Source: Desmodesmus armatus (Eukaryota; Chlorophyta; Chlorophyceae; Sphaeropleales; Scenedesmaceae). From it: 64,000 nucleotides of DNA. The notes under the pieces were generated by a model. That model was not told the origin of the DNA and ran no database searches. It saw only the letters and a list, made by a program, of their open reading frames with translations. Location of the stretch: NCBI GenBank assembly GCA_007449985.2, contig VIIQ02000252.1:1-64000 (forward strand), written 5' to 3'. This document shows, in pieces, positions 1-12,200 of the stretch (the first letter of the stretch is position 1; each line of letters begins with the position of its first letter). The position numbers were made by a program, and so were the translations under genes.

Positions 1-3000
1 GCACATGGGCAGGGCTGCCAGAGCTGTGGCCCTAACAGCAGCTGAGCCTGACAGCAGGCCAGACATGCGGGGACCAGCTCTGGGTCTGACACCCCGCAGC
101 ACAGGGAGCGCAACAGCGGCTGAACACGGTCCCTGCATGCGCAGTAGAGAGCAAGACACATTGAATGTCAAATGGGGGGGGTCAGTTGTGTGGTTGGGCA
201 AAACAGGGAGTAGGGAGGTACAGTGGAGGAGAGCAGAACACAAGGGCAGGGCTGCCAGGGCTGTGGCCCGCACTGCAGCTGAGCCTGAACAGCAGGCCTG
301 AGACTGCGGGGACAAGCTCGGGGTCTGATACACCACAGCACAGGGAGCGCAGCAGCGGCTGAACGCGGTCCCTACACAGGCACATACACAGGATATGAAC
401 AAGGATGAACATGGTGTGTGTGGGTGGGGGGGGGTGGGCACTGCGGTATGGGTTTGCATAGCGATGGTGGAGGATGAACGGCAGCAGGGACGACAAAGGT
501 GCCCCCCACCAGCCACAGCGCCATCAAAGCTTACTTGCTCTTGTCACCCTGATCCGAACCCTCGTCCACCCACCCACTCGCCATTATACCCCCCCCCCCC
601 CAAAAAAACACCACAGGCACCTCCCCCCCCCCCCCTGCCCCCCCCACCCACCCACCTGTAAGCTGGTATGATGCCCAGCGGTGGTACAGCAGCTCCAGGC
701 TGTCCCCCCTGGGAATGTCCTGCCTCAGGCGCAACATGCAGCGCCAGCACCCCCAAGCCTGTCATGCAGCGGCGTTATAACAGGACAGTGAAGCACCGCC
801 GCCACCACCGGAACACCAGCGCATAGCTGGGCCCGGGGAGCGGCTGCCGGTTCGGCACCGTCGACGCATAAGCGCTGTCACAACCTCTGTCACCACACTC
901 CGTTCCGGAATGCTGTCGTAGTTACCCCCTGCGCCCCCCGCCGCTAACCCACCAGCCGCAAGCGCCGGCTAGGAGGAGGGAGCGTGTGCCAGGGCGGGGG
1001 CATGCAGCGTGCGAGGCTGCGTACTGCAGCGAAAGCGGCGTCTCCACAGACAGGGCTGCCCATGAGGGGCTGACAGAGGGCGGAGAGTTCGCGGAGGTGT
1101 GTGGCGGAGAATGAGCGTTTTGCCCTTACTGCAGCGTTGAGGGCGGCGAGGCCGACGTCCAGGCGGGCCTTGATGCGCGCACACGCGCACGAACCTGCGG
1201 GGGAAGAGGCAGGACACATGAGCATGTGTGAACGTCGTAGGGACAAAGGGTATCCAATGGGCAGGGCATGAATGCACACAACATGCAGTCTCTGCTGCTG
1301 CTGCTGCTGCTGCTAACCCTGCCAATCATCCTTCCTATGTATGCCGACATGCTGTCGAAATACCGCCCCAAAAAACTTCTCCCCTTTATCTCACATCTGC
1401 CTCTTCTGCCAGCTTCTTGATCCTGTGCTCCCCTGCCTGGTGGCCGCATCCTTCGGACCCTTGCCACCAGCTGCACCTCCACCCCGCCGCCACCCCGACC
1501 CGCCCTGCAGCTGCAGAGGGGCGGCCTACTGCTGAGGCCTTGGCTGGGGCAGGGGCTGGCTCATCATCTGATTCGTCGTCATCTGCGTGGCAATGCACGG
1601 CTGCCGGTCCTGGTTGGGTTGGGGGGGGGAGAGGAGGAGAGTAGAGGTTGCGAGAAACAAGCAGTGGCAGTTCAGCGAAAGGAAGTGCTGGTGTACACAG
1701 CTGCATTGCCCGGGGCTGGGGCGGGGCTGGCTGCATCACTGATTCGTCGTCATCCGCGGTTGCAATTGCACGGCTGCCGGTCTGGGTGGGCAGATGGCAA
1801 GGGTAGATATTGCGACAAACAAGCAGAGGCAGGTCAGTGATGGGGGACTAACAGCTGAGGCCTTGGCTGGGGCGGGGCTGGCTCGTCATCTGACTCATCG
1901 TCGTCCGCTGTGGCAGAATGAGGGAGGAGAAGGGGGGGGGGGGGGGTATGCTTTGCCATGGAACTTACAGGGCAGGTGAGGGAGTGTGGAATTGCGGGCA
2001 CGCACCACTCATGCGTTTAGCTGCTTTGCTGGAGTGTGGGCCTGAAGACACGTGCAAGTTACATCCCTACCAAGACCAGATGCTTTGCAGTGGGTCACAA
2101 CCACCATGATTAGCATGGAGGGTAAACAACCAACTGCCAGCACCTGCTCTCAGTATGTTGTCACTGTGCCTGTCTGTACACATGCGGTAGAGCGTTGCTG
2201 CAAAACGGGGGGGGGGGGGGGGGGGGTATTGTTTCAGCTCAAAACTAGCATGGCTATTCAAGACCCGCCGCCTCCGCCGGAAGGGGCAGGGGCAGGCTCG
2301 TCTTCGGACCCCTGGTCGCCTGCTGTTGCAGATGCACGGGTGTTGGTGTGGGAGGGCTGATGATGGAGCCTGCTTTGCTACTGAGAATGGGGGTGAAGAC
2401 ATGTGCAAGCCACACCCCTACCAAGACCAGCCGCTTTGCAGTTGGTCACAACCACCATGGATAGAAATGGAGGAGCTGACCAACTGCCCAACAGCTGCTC
2501 TCAGTACGTTTGTCACCGTGCCTGTCGTCACACAGGCAAGCTGCCCGTCCACAGGAGAGAGCGCGCTGCAGCACCCCGGGGGGGGGGGGGGGGGGGGCAA
2601 TCAACTCAAGGCTAGCATGGAACTCAAGACTTGATGCCTCAGGTGAACTGGGGCGGGGGCACGCTCGTCTGTTGACCCCTGGTCGCCTGCTGTTGCAGAT
2701 GCACGGGTGTTGGTGTGGGAGGGCTGACGATGGGACCCCCGCTTTGCTCTGAGAAAGGGGTGGAAGGCATGTGCTAGTTATGCCCGCTACCAACACCAGA
2801 TGCTTTGCAGTTGCTCACCACCATGGTTGATAGAGGGTGTGGAGCAACTGTCAAACACCTGATCCAGATATGCGTGCGACACTGCTGGCTTTGAACATGT
2901 TAGTTGCATGTCGACAGGGGGAGGTGCTTCGGCCAACTCTAGGCTAGTTTGTCAAACCCAGTTTGCCAAGCGTAGAGAATACCCCCAGGGTGAAGACATC

Positions 3001-6000
3001 CACGTGTGACAGCCCCCCCCCCCCCTGCTCCCTCCCCCTACCGCCAAAAAAACACCTAAGTATGTGCAAGCGCAAAAGGCTATCACACATTGCTGCAGTC
3101 ACCCCGGTGCATTGCTTTGATGAACTGACGGCACAAGCCATAAAGTACGACACAACGCCCATGCCTTCTGTGGGCACAACAGTGTTACCCCGGCTGCACC
3201 CTTCTAGTGACCCCGTGACCAAATCAACTCCCTGCTTTATGAGCATATTTGGGGAAGGGCGATGAGTGTGCTGACCCTGAGCACCTTGTGTAACCAGGTG
3301 CCGAAGGTCAGCAAGCCCAACCCAACTCTCCAAAGTACGCGAGCAAGTTTTGGGGAGGGGGGATGAGCTTGCTGACATTGAGCACCTTCTACGGGAAAAT
3401 GATCAAGGCAAGCAAACCCAGCCCCCCTCCCAAACACAGCAATACTGCCCGCCTACTTGCCTGGCTGCCTGACATATGTGTACACTCATATGCATTTGTA
3501 CACTCAGGTGAGTGAGTGTGGGATTGCGGGCACTTAATGTGGTAGTACCTCTATGCATGCAGCTGCCTTGCTGCTGACAGTGGGTGTGCCAACATGGGTG
3601 TGAGCAACGCCGCCACAAAGACTAGGTGCTTGGCAGTTGCTCTCTACCACCTCCGTGCTTGTAGATGGAGCAGAAGCAATTGCCAAGCACCTGATCCAAG
3701 TATGCACGCCACCGTGCACAACCTACACACAGGCAAGCTGCACGTCCATGGGGTGAAGAGGTGCTACGGCCAACCCCAGGCCTTCCTAGTTCACCAAACA
3801 TAGAGAGTGCCACCACGGTGAGGACACATGTGCGACACCCCCCCCCCTTCCTCTGTGCCCAACTCCCCCCCCCCCTCTCTCTGAGCGCCCACCCCCCCCC
3901 CCCCCATTTATGCCTCCCCTCCCTGTCTCCCCACCCTCCGCCTTCTAGCCGAAAACATTCACACCAAGCATGTGTGATTGCAAGAGTCTATCACAGCTTG
4001 CATGCCGTCACCAGTGCATTGCCAAGACAAACTGAAGACACAAGCCATAGATAACCAACAAAATACAACCCCCGCCCAATCTGTAGCTCACACCAATGCT
4101 ACATGGCTGCACCCTCCCAGTGACTCCGTGACCAGATCATCTCACTGCAGTACAAGCAAGCTTGGGGAGGGGGGAGATGAGCTGGCTAACATTGAGCACT
4201 TTCTACAGGAAAGTGATCAAGGTCAGCAAGCCCAGCCCCACTCTCCAAACTACATAGCAGTGTCGCTCGCTTACTTGCCTGGCAGCCACACCCACCCAGG
4301 TGGGTCAGTGTGGAGTATCTGGAACAGAACATACGCAGGTAGAACCTATCATGCTGGTACTACCATAGCCAACCACAACAACCCCCTGCGTAATGGAAGT
4401 TTGGGAAAGGGGGATGTGGGTGCTGACCTTCAGCACCTTGTAGACCGGGCGCTGGATGTCAGCAAGCCCAGCCCCCCTCCCCAACCCAAAGAGCAGTACT
4501 GCTCACCTATGGTAGGTACTGCTCGCATACTTGCCTGGCTGCCTAACACACCCAGGTGAGTGTGGCATTGCATGGGCATACATTTGTGCATGCACCCCCC
4601 CCCCCCCCCCCGCTCTGCTTCTGATAGTGGGTGTAGAACACTTGCGGACACATACTATGGCAGTACCTATCATGCATGCAGCTGCATTGCTGCTGACAGT
4701 GGGTGTGAAAACACGTGTGTGTGCAGCCCCCCCCCCCCCCCCCCCCCCCAAAAAAAGACCAGGTGCTTGGCAGTTGTTCTCAAGGAGCTTCATGGGACAG
4801 CTGGAGAAGACAACTGCCTAAAAACTGATCCAGGGTGCGTATCACCGTGCGCAACCTGCCAATGGGCAAACTGCACGTCCGAGGGGGGGGGCTGCACACC
4901 AGGCGCTAACATCATTTCTAGTCAAGTTCACTGCACCCATTTCACCAAGTGTGAAAAGTACCACCCAGTGCAGTACGTCCCCCCCCCCCCCCCCCCCACG
5001 CACGTGCGCAACAACCAACAACAGTCTGGGCCTGCGCATTAGTCCATCACACACAGCCTCAGGCTGCAGGTACCGCAATGCATTGCAGTGCCCAACCAAT
5101 GAAACAAGGTTCGCAGTCCCAACAGCACAAAACCCCCGCGCCCTCATGTGCGTCACAGCAGAGCCACCTCCCCCCCCCCCCTCCTAGCACCCCAGTCACC
5201 TCCCTGCAAACTGAGAGTCTAGGGAGGTAGGGAAGGGCCTGTTGCCATTCAGCATCTTGTCACCAAGACACTAACCAGCAGCAAGCCCACCCCCACCCCC
5301 AAACGGCTCAACACAGCAGCCCTGCTTGCCTACCTGCCTGGCGGCCTAACACACCCTGGCCCAACCGTCTCAAAACCACCGTCCAAGCCCTTGGCCACAT
5401 GTTATTGCTGTCTCCCCCCCCCCCCCCCCCAAACACGCACCCACACACACAAAGTCACTGCACTCTTCCAGAGCCACTCACAAAACAAGCGAACTCAAAG
5501 GACAACCCCACGCCCAGCTGTAAAAACCACTCCCAACTTAAAGCCTCCATAAACCACACCCATGAAGGTTGATACCCATAGAGGCTCACTCCCCCACCCA
5601 CCCCCACCCACCCCCACCCACCTTCAATACCTCGTGCCTTGCGCGCGTTCTTGCTGACGACCACCTCGGGCACCAAATTTCACAACGTCCCACTCAAAGC
5701 CCACATAACCCCACTAGCCCCACACACCCATGAATATTGACACCCAGGCACCCCCCCCCACACACACACACACACCAACCCACCTTGAATCGCCCCCGTG
5801 CCTTGCGCACGTTCTTGCTGACCACCACCTCAGGCACGTACACCCCCTCGGGCACCACCTCACTGCTCAACATGCCCTCAGGAGTGGTGAACACGTTGAA
5901 ATCATCATCACTCAGGGCCTCGTGCTGGGGGTGAAGGGGCAGGGCAGACAGAGGCAAAGCCGGGAGTGAGGAGGGTCCATGAACAGTTGATGAGCGACTG

Positions 6001-6206
6001 GTCAGCATGAGTGAGTTACATATGTCAGCCAGACGCATGTGCTGTGGAGAGGGGCAGGTGGGGGAGAAGGTGATACTATGCATGTGCACATCACTGACTG
6101 TGCTGCGGGGGCCACCACCCCAAGTGTGTAAAGCCATTACCGCCAGGCACCTGTGGATGCCCATCAGCACTGAACCCCAATCAACAGAGACGTTCTACCC
6201 CATGAG

Positions 6207-6251
<45 letters not shown>

Positions 6252-9200
6252 CACTCCCTACCTCCCTTCTGGACCTCTGCCCATCTGCTCACCTGCGTCC
6301 TGTTGAGCCAGTCGCCCAGTCCAGTCAGCAGTGGGTCCAGTGAGGCCAGTGGGGCAGCAGCCATGCAGGAACCCAGCGCCAACTGAGCTGCAGCAACATC
6401 ACCGGGACAGCTGCTGCCCAGACCTGACGGGCCAAACAGGGCCGCCAACACCTGCGGGGCATGCTCTGATAGCAGGAGGAAGGTGAAGTGACGGCACAGC
6501 ACACACAACACAGCAACGTGTGTCAGAACAGCACAGCAGACGTACAACATTTCTGACATTTCAGACAAGGGGCAGCACACCAGCCGCAGGCAGTATCAGA
6601 GTTGTGTATTGCCACCAGGGCTTGAAACCCCCCCCCCTGGGTCTGCAGAACATTCACACAAGGATCCCCAGCCTCCTCTAGGTGGGGCTTGCATGTAACG
6701 TTGTGGTTAAACAATGACCCACCCAAACAAGGCTGGCGTTGGGCCGTACAGCCACCCAACTGCAGCACAGCCAAGTAGCAAACTCGGCTCTAGTGACATG
6801 AGGCATTTGCATGCCGCAAAACGCTTCCCACTCCTCGCCCTTATCACGACTCATATGCCACAGCTTGCATGATACACACACAAGTTGTCGGCAACGAGCG
6901 CCACCGCAGCCCCATCCTGTGCCAGCTTCCACCAAGCTTGGGATGGACATGCTGGAAGCAGACCAGAGAGGAGGCTGAGAAGGCAGTTACGCCAAGGCAG
7001 TTGTACCAAGGCTGTGACGGTATCACTGGTATTGCTGACTCAGCTGGTTCAACTGTCATGCTGCCCCACATGGTGGTAGCTGGGGTTGCTGTTTCAGATG
7101 TTCCAGAAACGACAACCCCAGCTACCACCATGTGGGGCAGCATGACAGTTGAAACAGCTGACAAACAACTGCCAGACATCAAGCCAGACTCAGCTCCTGG
7201 TCATGTGAGGTCCATTCAAATCCCACCTTCGAGTGCTGCTGGCACCCCCCCCCCCCCACCCTCTTCACTGCCCACCACTGACTACCACTTGCGCAGCCTT
7301 ATACAACGACACTGTCCTTTCGTCATTGTTTGTCACTGTCAACTGGACAGCCTCAGATAACAACCCACCTTCGAGTGCAGCTGGCACAACGCCCCCCAGC
7401 CTCTTGACTGCCGCCTGCCGGCACAGCCTTGCACAAAAACACTTTCAAAAGAACAATATGATTTATAAATGAAAAGACTTCACTCCAAACCCACCTTTTA
7501 GTGCTGCTGTCACGACGCCCCCCAGCCTCTTGACTGCCACCTGCCAAGCTGTCAGCTGCTTTGACACCCCAGCAGTGATGGCGGGGTGATGACTCATCAG
7601 CAGCAGCTCAGCAAGGCCTGAACCAGCCAGTGCTGCCTCTGCTGCTGCTGTGCTGGGGTGGTGGTGGTGCCCGTTCTGCTGCACGGCATCCTGCTGCTGC
7701 TCCTGCTGCTGCTGCTGCTGCTTGGGCAGCAGTGCCAGCACTGCTGCTGCAAAGGCGTGTGAGTAGGTGCCGACTGCGGGCTGACTGCCTCGCCTGCAGC
7801 AGTATCCTGCAGACAGGGTCATCACAGGGTCAAGACAACAGCACACAATCATGATCAGGAACAAATGTTGAGGTGTACGCTTCGGCAGCTGACTAGGTAA
7901 CAGGGCTTGGTATTGGCTGCAGCTCGACCTCAAAGACCAGAACAGAAGCACCAGCATTCTCTGCACCCGCCCCCCCTTCTCCATGCTTTGACACACACCA
8001 GCACGTGCCCAGTGTTCCTACTGGCACTCACAACTAGCAGCCGCGCCCACCCCATCCAAAAGAGGAACTCCTGCCTCGAACCCCCCCCCCCCCCCCCACC
8101 CACCCCACATTCAGTACTCACCGCCAGCGCCGCGCTGAGTGCCTCAACTGTATTGTTGGCCCAGTGCCTCAGCCCCCCCCCCCCCCAAGTGCCCCCATCG
8201 GTTCAGGTACAGCAGCCACCACAAGCATGACCTCAACCACCAAGACAGCCACCAGCACGCCCCCCCCCCCCCCCCCCCCAAACACTGCAACCCAGTACTC
8301 ACCGCCAGTGCCAGTGCCTCCCCCGTGTCGTTGGCCCAGTGCCGTAGCCCCCCCAGCAGGTCCCCCATCAGCTCAGGGGCAGCAGCCCCCACAGCCTGGC
8401 AGGAGCATACAGCGCGCTGCCTATGTTATTGGCCGAGTGTCTGAGCCCCCCCCCCCCTTCACGGGCCCCATAACAACCCGGGCACAGCCTTGGACATTGA
8501 AACAACCCCCCCCCCCCCCAAACACACACAACAAACAAAAAAATGCAAGATACTCACCGCCAGCACAAGAGCCTCCGGACTGTTGTTGGCCCAGTGCCGT
8601 AGCCCCCCCAGCAGGTCCCCCATCAGCTCAGGTGCAGCAGCCAGCACAGCCTGGCAGGAGGACACAGCACGCTGCCTACGCTATTGGCCGAGTGTTTGAG
8701 CCCCCCCCCCTCAGGGGCCCCATAACAACCCGGGCACAGCCTTGGACATTGAAACAACCCCCCCCCCCCCCCCCCACACACAAACAAACAAAAAAATGCA
8801 AGATACTCACCGCCAGCACAAGAGCCTCCGGACTGTTGTTGGCCCAGTGCCGTAGCCCCCCCAGCAGGTCCCCCATCAGCTCAGGTGCAGCAGCCAGCAC
8901 AGCCTGGCAGGAGGACACAGCACGCTGCCTACGCTATTGGCCGAGTGTTTGAGCCCCCCCCCCTCAGGGGCCCCATAACAACCCGGGCACAGCCTTGGAC
9001 ATCACAACACCCCCCCCCCCCCAAAAAAAAAACACCAAGGCCAGATACTCACCGCCAGCACAAGAGCCTCCGGACTGTTGTTGGCCCAGTGCCGTAGCCC
9101 CCCCAGCAGTGCTCCCATCAGCTCAGGTGCAGCAGCCAGCACAGCCTGGCAGGAGGACACAGCACGCTGCCTACGCTATTGGCCGAGTGTTTGAGCCCCC

Positions 9201-12200
9201 CCCCCCCCCCCCCAGGGGCCCCATAACAACCCGGGCACAGCCTCGGACATCACAACACCCCCCCCCCCCAAAAAACACACACAAACACACCAAGGCCAGA
9301 TACTCACCGCCAGCACAAGAGCCTCCGGACTGTTGTTGGCCCAGTGCCGTAGCCCCCCCAGCAGGTCCCCCATCAGCTCAGGGGCAGCAGCCAGCACAGC
9401 CTGGCAGGAGGACACTGCAGCACGCCGCACCTCGGGGCTGTGGTGCAGCAGGCACAGCGGCAGCAGACGACACACTGACTCACGCGCACCTGCAACATGA
9501 GGATAGGAGGATGGGCGGTGCAGCAGGAAGGATGGTTGTGTGGTATCAGACAGCAGGTGCACAACATTTTGTTGACAAGCACTAATCAAGTCATACCGCC
9601 ACTTGTCCATTTGTACTCTGTCTGCTCCCTGGGGCACATAATTGCAAGCAAGCCCGCTGTTCAAGACATAGTGCTGCATGGCACAGGCAAACAAAACGAG
9701 CAATTAAAACACCCCAAAATACAAAAACAGCTATAATATCAGCGTCACTGCTGCAGTCGTGTCCCCATCCCGACAGCTCACCTCCTTTGAGCCGTTTACT
9801 GTGCTGCAGCAGCAGCACCTGGGCCAGCTGTGGGGCCAGTGCCGCCTCAGCAGGGGCCAGCTTGGCCAGTGACCAATTAACACCAGCAAGCAATCAATAA
9901 CTACGACTGCTCAGTTCTGTCCCCACCATCCACAAGAACTGCCGCACTCAAGTCTCCAGCCTTCAGCGTACTAGACATTAGGGTCAAGCAACATAACCCT
10001 GCTCACCTCCTTTGAGTCGTTTGTTGTGTTGCAGCAGCAGCACCTGGGCCAGCTGTGGTGCCAGTGCCGCCTCAGCAGGGGCCAGCTTGGCCAGTGTGGC
10101 AGCAGACAGCAGCGGGGACTCAGCAGATACTGGGCTGCCCCACACACCCGCCTTGTCCAGCACAGCATCTGCAGGGATGGCACAGCACAGCACAGCGCAA
10201 GTCAGCATCATCACACAGCACATGTGCAGTATCTGCCAACCAAGCTGCAAGCGGGGACTCAGCAGACACGGGGCTGCCCCACACACCCGCCTTGTCCGAC
10301 ACAGCATCTGCAGGGAGCACAGCACACCACAGCACACGCACAGCACAGCACAGCACATGTAGCAAGAGCAACACAGCCCAACCAGTACTCAGTTAGCATC
10401 GTCCAACAGTAGCTGTGTTGTGTCGGTCAGGACATGCTGTTCCCTGAGGAAAAATCTCCGCCGTAGCTTGAGCTGTGGTTGCACAGTACAACAACCCCAG
10501 TCCACCCCACCAGACACACAGGCTACCTTCTATTCAAACCACACCCACCCACCGACCACACCCTACCCCCAAAGCACAACACCCCACACACCTGCCGTGC
10601 AGTCAACTGCCTCAAACAGGGGACACAGCACAAAACATGCCACCATTTCTTGTCAACCGACACCAACTCCACCCCACCACACCCCCACCGACCAAAACAC
10701 CCACGCATTTTTTGTGCCGTCAGCCGCACTCAGCTGAGCCGCCAGCAGCAACGCCCAACAGGCAAACACAAGCCGCCTTTCATGTCACCCAGGACCCCCC
10801 CCCCCCCACACACACACACCCCACCTCCACCTCCACCTCCACCCCCACCCCAGCAAATCACCCCCACACGCCTGCTGTGCTGTCAGCCGCACCCAGCTGT
10901 GCCGTCAGCAGCAGCGCCCAATAGGCAAACACACGCCGCCTTTCATGTCAACCACCCCCCCCCCAAAAAAACCCCATCCAAACAAAACCACAACACACCC
11001 ACGCACCTGCCGTGCTGTCAGCCGCACCCAGTTGTGCCGCCAGCAGCAGCGCCGCCACTCCATCCGCCCTCGCAACCGCCTTGGCACACCCCTCACTCAC
11101 AAGCTTGGCCAGGGAAGCAGCCAGCGGTCCCATAGCAGCAGCCAAACCAGGTGCTGCCTTGACTGCTGCTGCTGCTGCCCTCAGGTTTCCCCTGCGGAGG
11201 GTCTCCTTGGGTTCAGCTAGGCCTGCTGCTAGCTGCTGTACTGCTGCTGCTGGGGGTGTGGGGGTGCACTTGGGCAGCCAGGCGGCCAGGCAGGACAGCA
11301 GGGCCAGCTTCACATCCTCAACAGCTGATGATGGGGCATTGAGTTGTGGCAGCAGGAGCGGCAGCAGGAGAAACAGCAGGACAGCCAGGGCAACAGGAGA
11401 GAGTCAGAGAAAAAAATGCGGGCTTCCAGATCACTTACGGATACAAACTGCAACAAACGCCACAAATGCAGACCACCACCAACACTGGACACTTCTAAAC
11501 CCCCCCCCCCCCCCACACACACACACACACCTAAACACTTCACACTACAAGGCATCCCCCCTCGCCCACCCAGGCAAGCCCACAGCCACCCAACATGCCC
11601 CACTGTCACGCAGCAGCATCAGCATATCTCACTCACGTTCCTCCTTGTAGAAGGTGCTGCAGAATGTGGCAGCAGCACCACTCGCCTCAGCAGCAGCACC
11701 ATCCGGCAGGCTCGACAGCGTCGTCAGTGCAGCCGCCAACGCCGCCCTCTCCCCTGCCACCTTCACCTTCCCCTCTGCACTGCTTCCCCCCAGCAGCTTA
11801 CTCAGCTGCTGCACCAGCTGCAGCCCTGCAGCTGGGTCCTGCACTCGTGCTGCTAGTGCGGCTAGCGCAGCTTCCGCAGCCGGCCTCACCCCCTCCTTCG
11901 CTCTAAGCTGCTGCACCAGCAACGTAGCAAGCTCCGGTGCAGCGCTGCTCAGATCCAGCTGCACCTGCTGAAGCATGTCCGCCAGGGCGGCGATAGCGGG
12001 CTCAGGGGTTCGCCGCATCGCCTTGTTAGCAGCAGGAAGCAGCTTCTCCCCAAGCTCCTCAGGGGTAAGGGCAGACAGCAGCGGCTGGTAGGCGGCGAGG
12101 AGGTGTGCCGGGGGTTTAGTCCGTGACGCAAGGACCTGATCGCACAGCACCGGCAGCAGTGCTGCTGCTACAGCCTGCCGGTCCTGCTCCCCCTGCTGCT

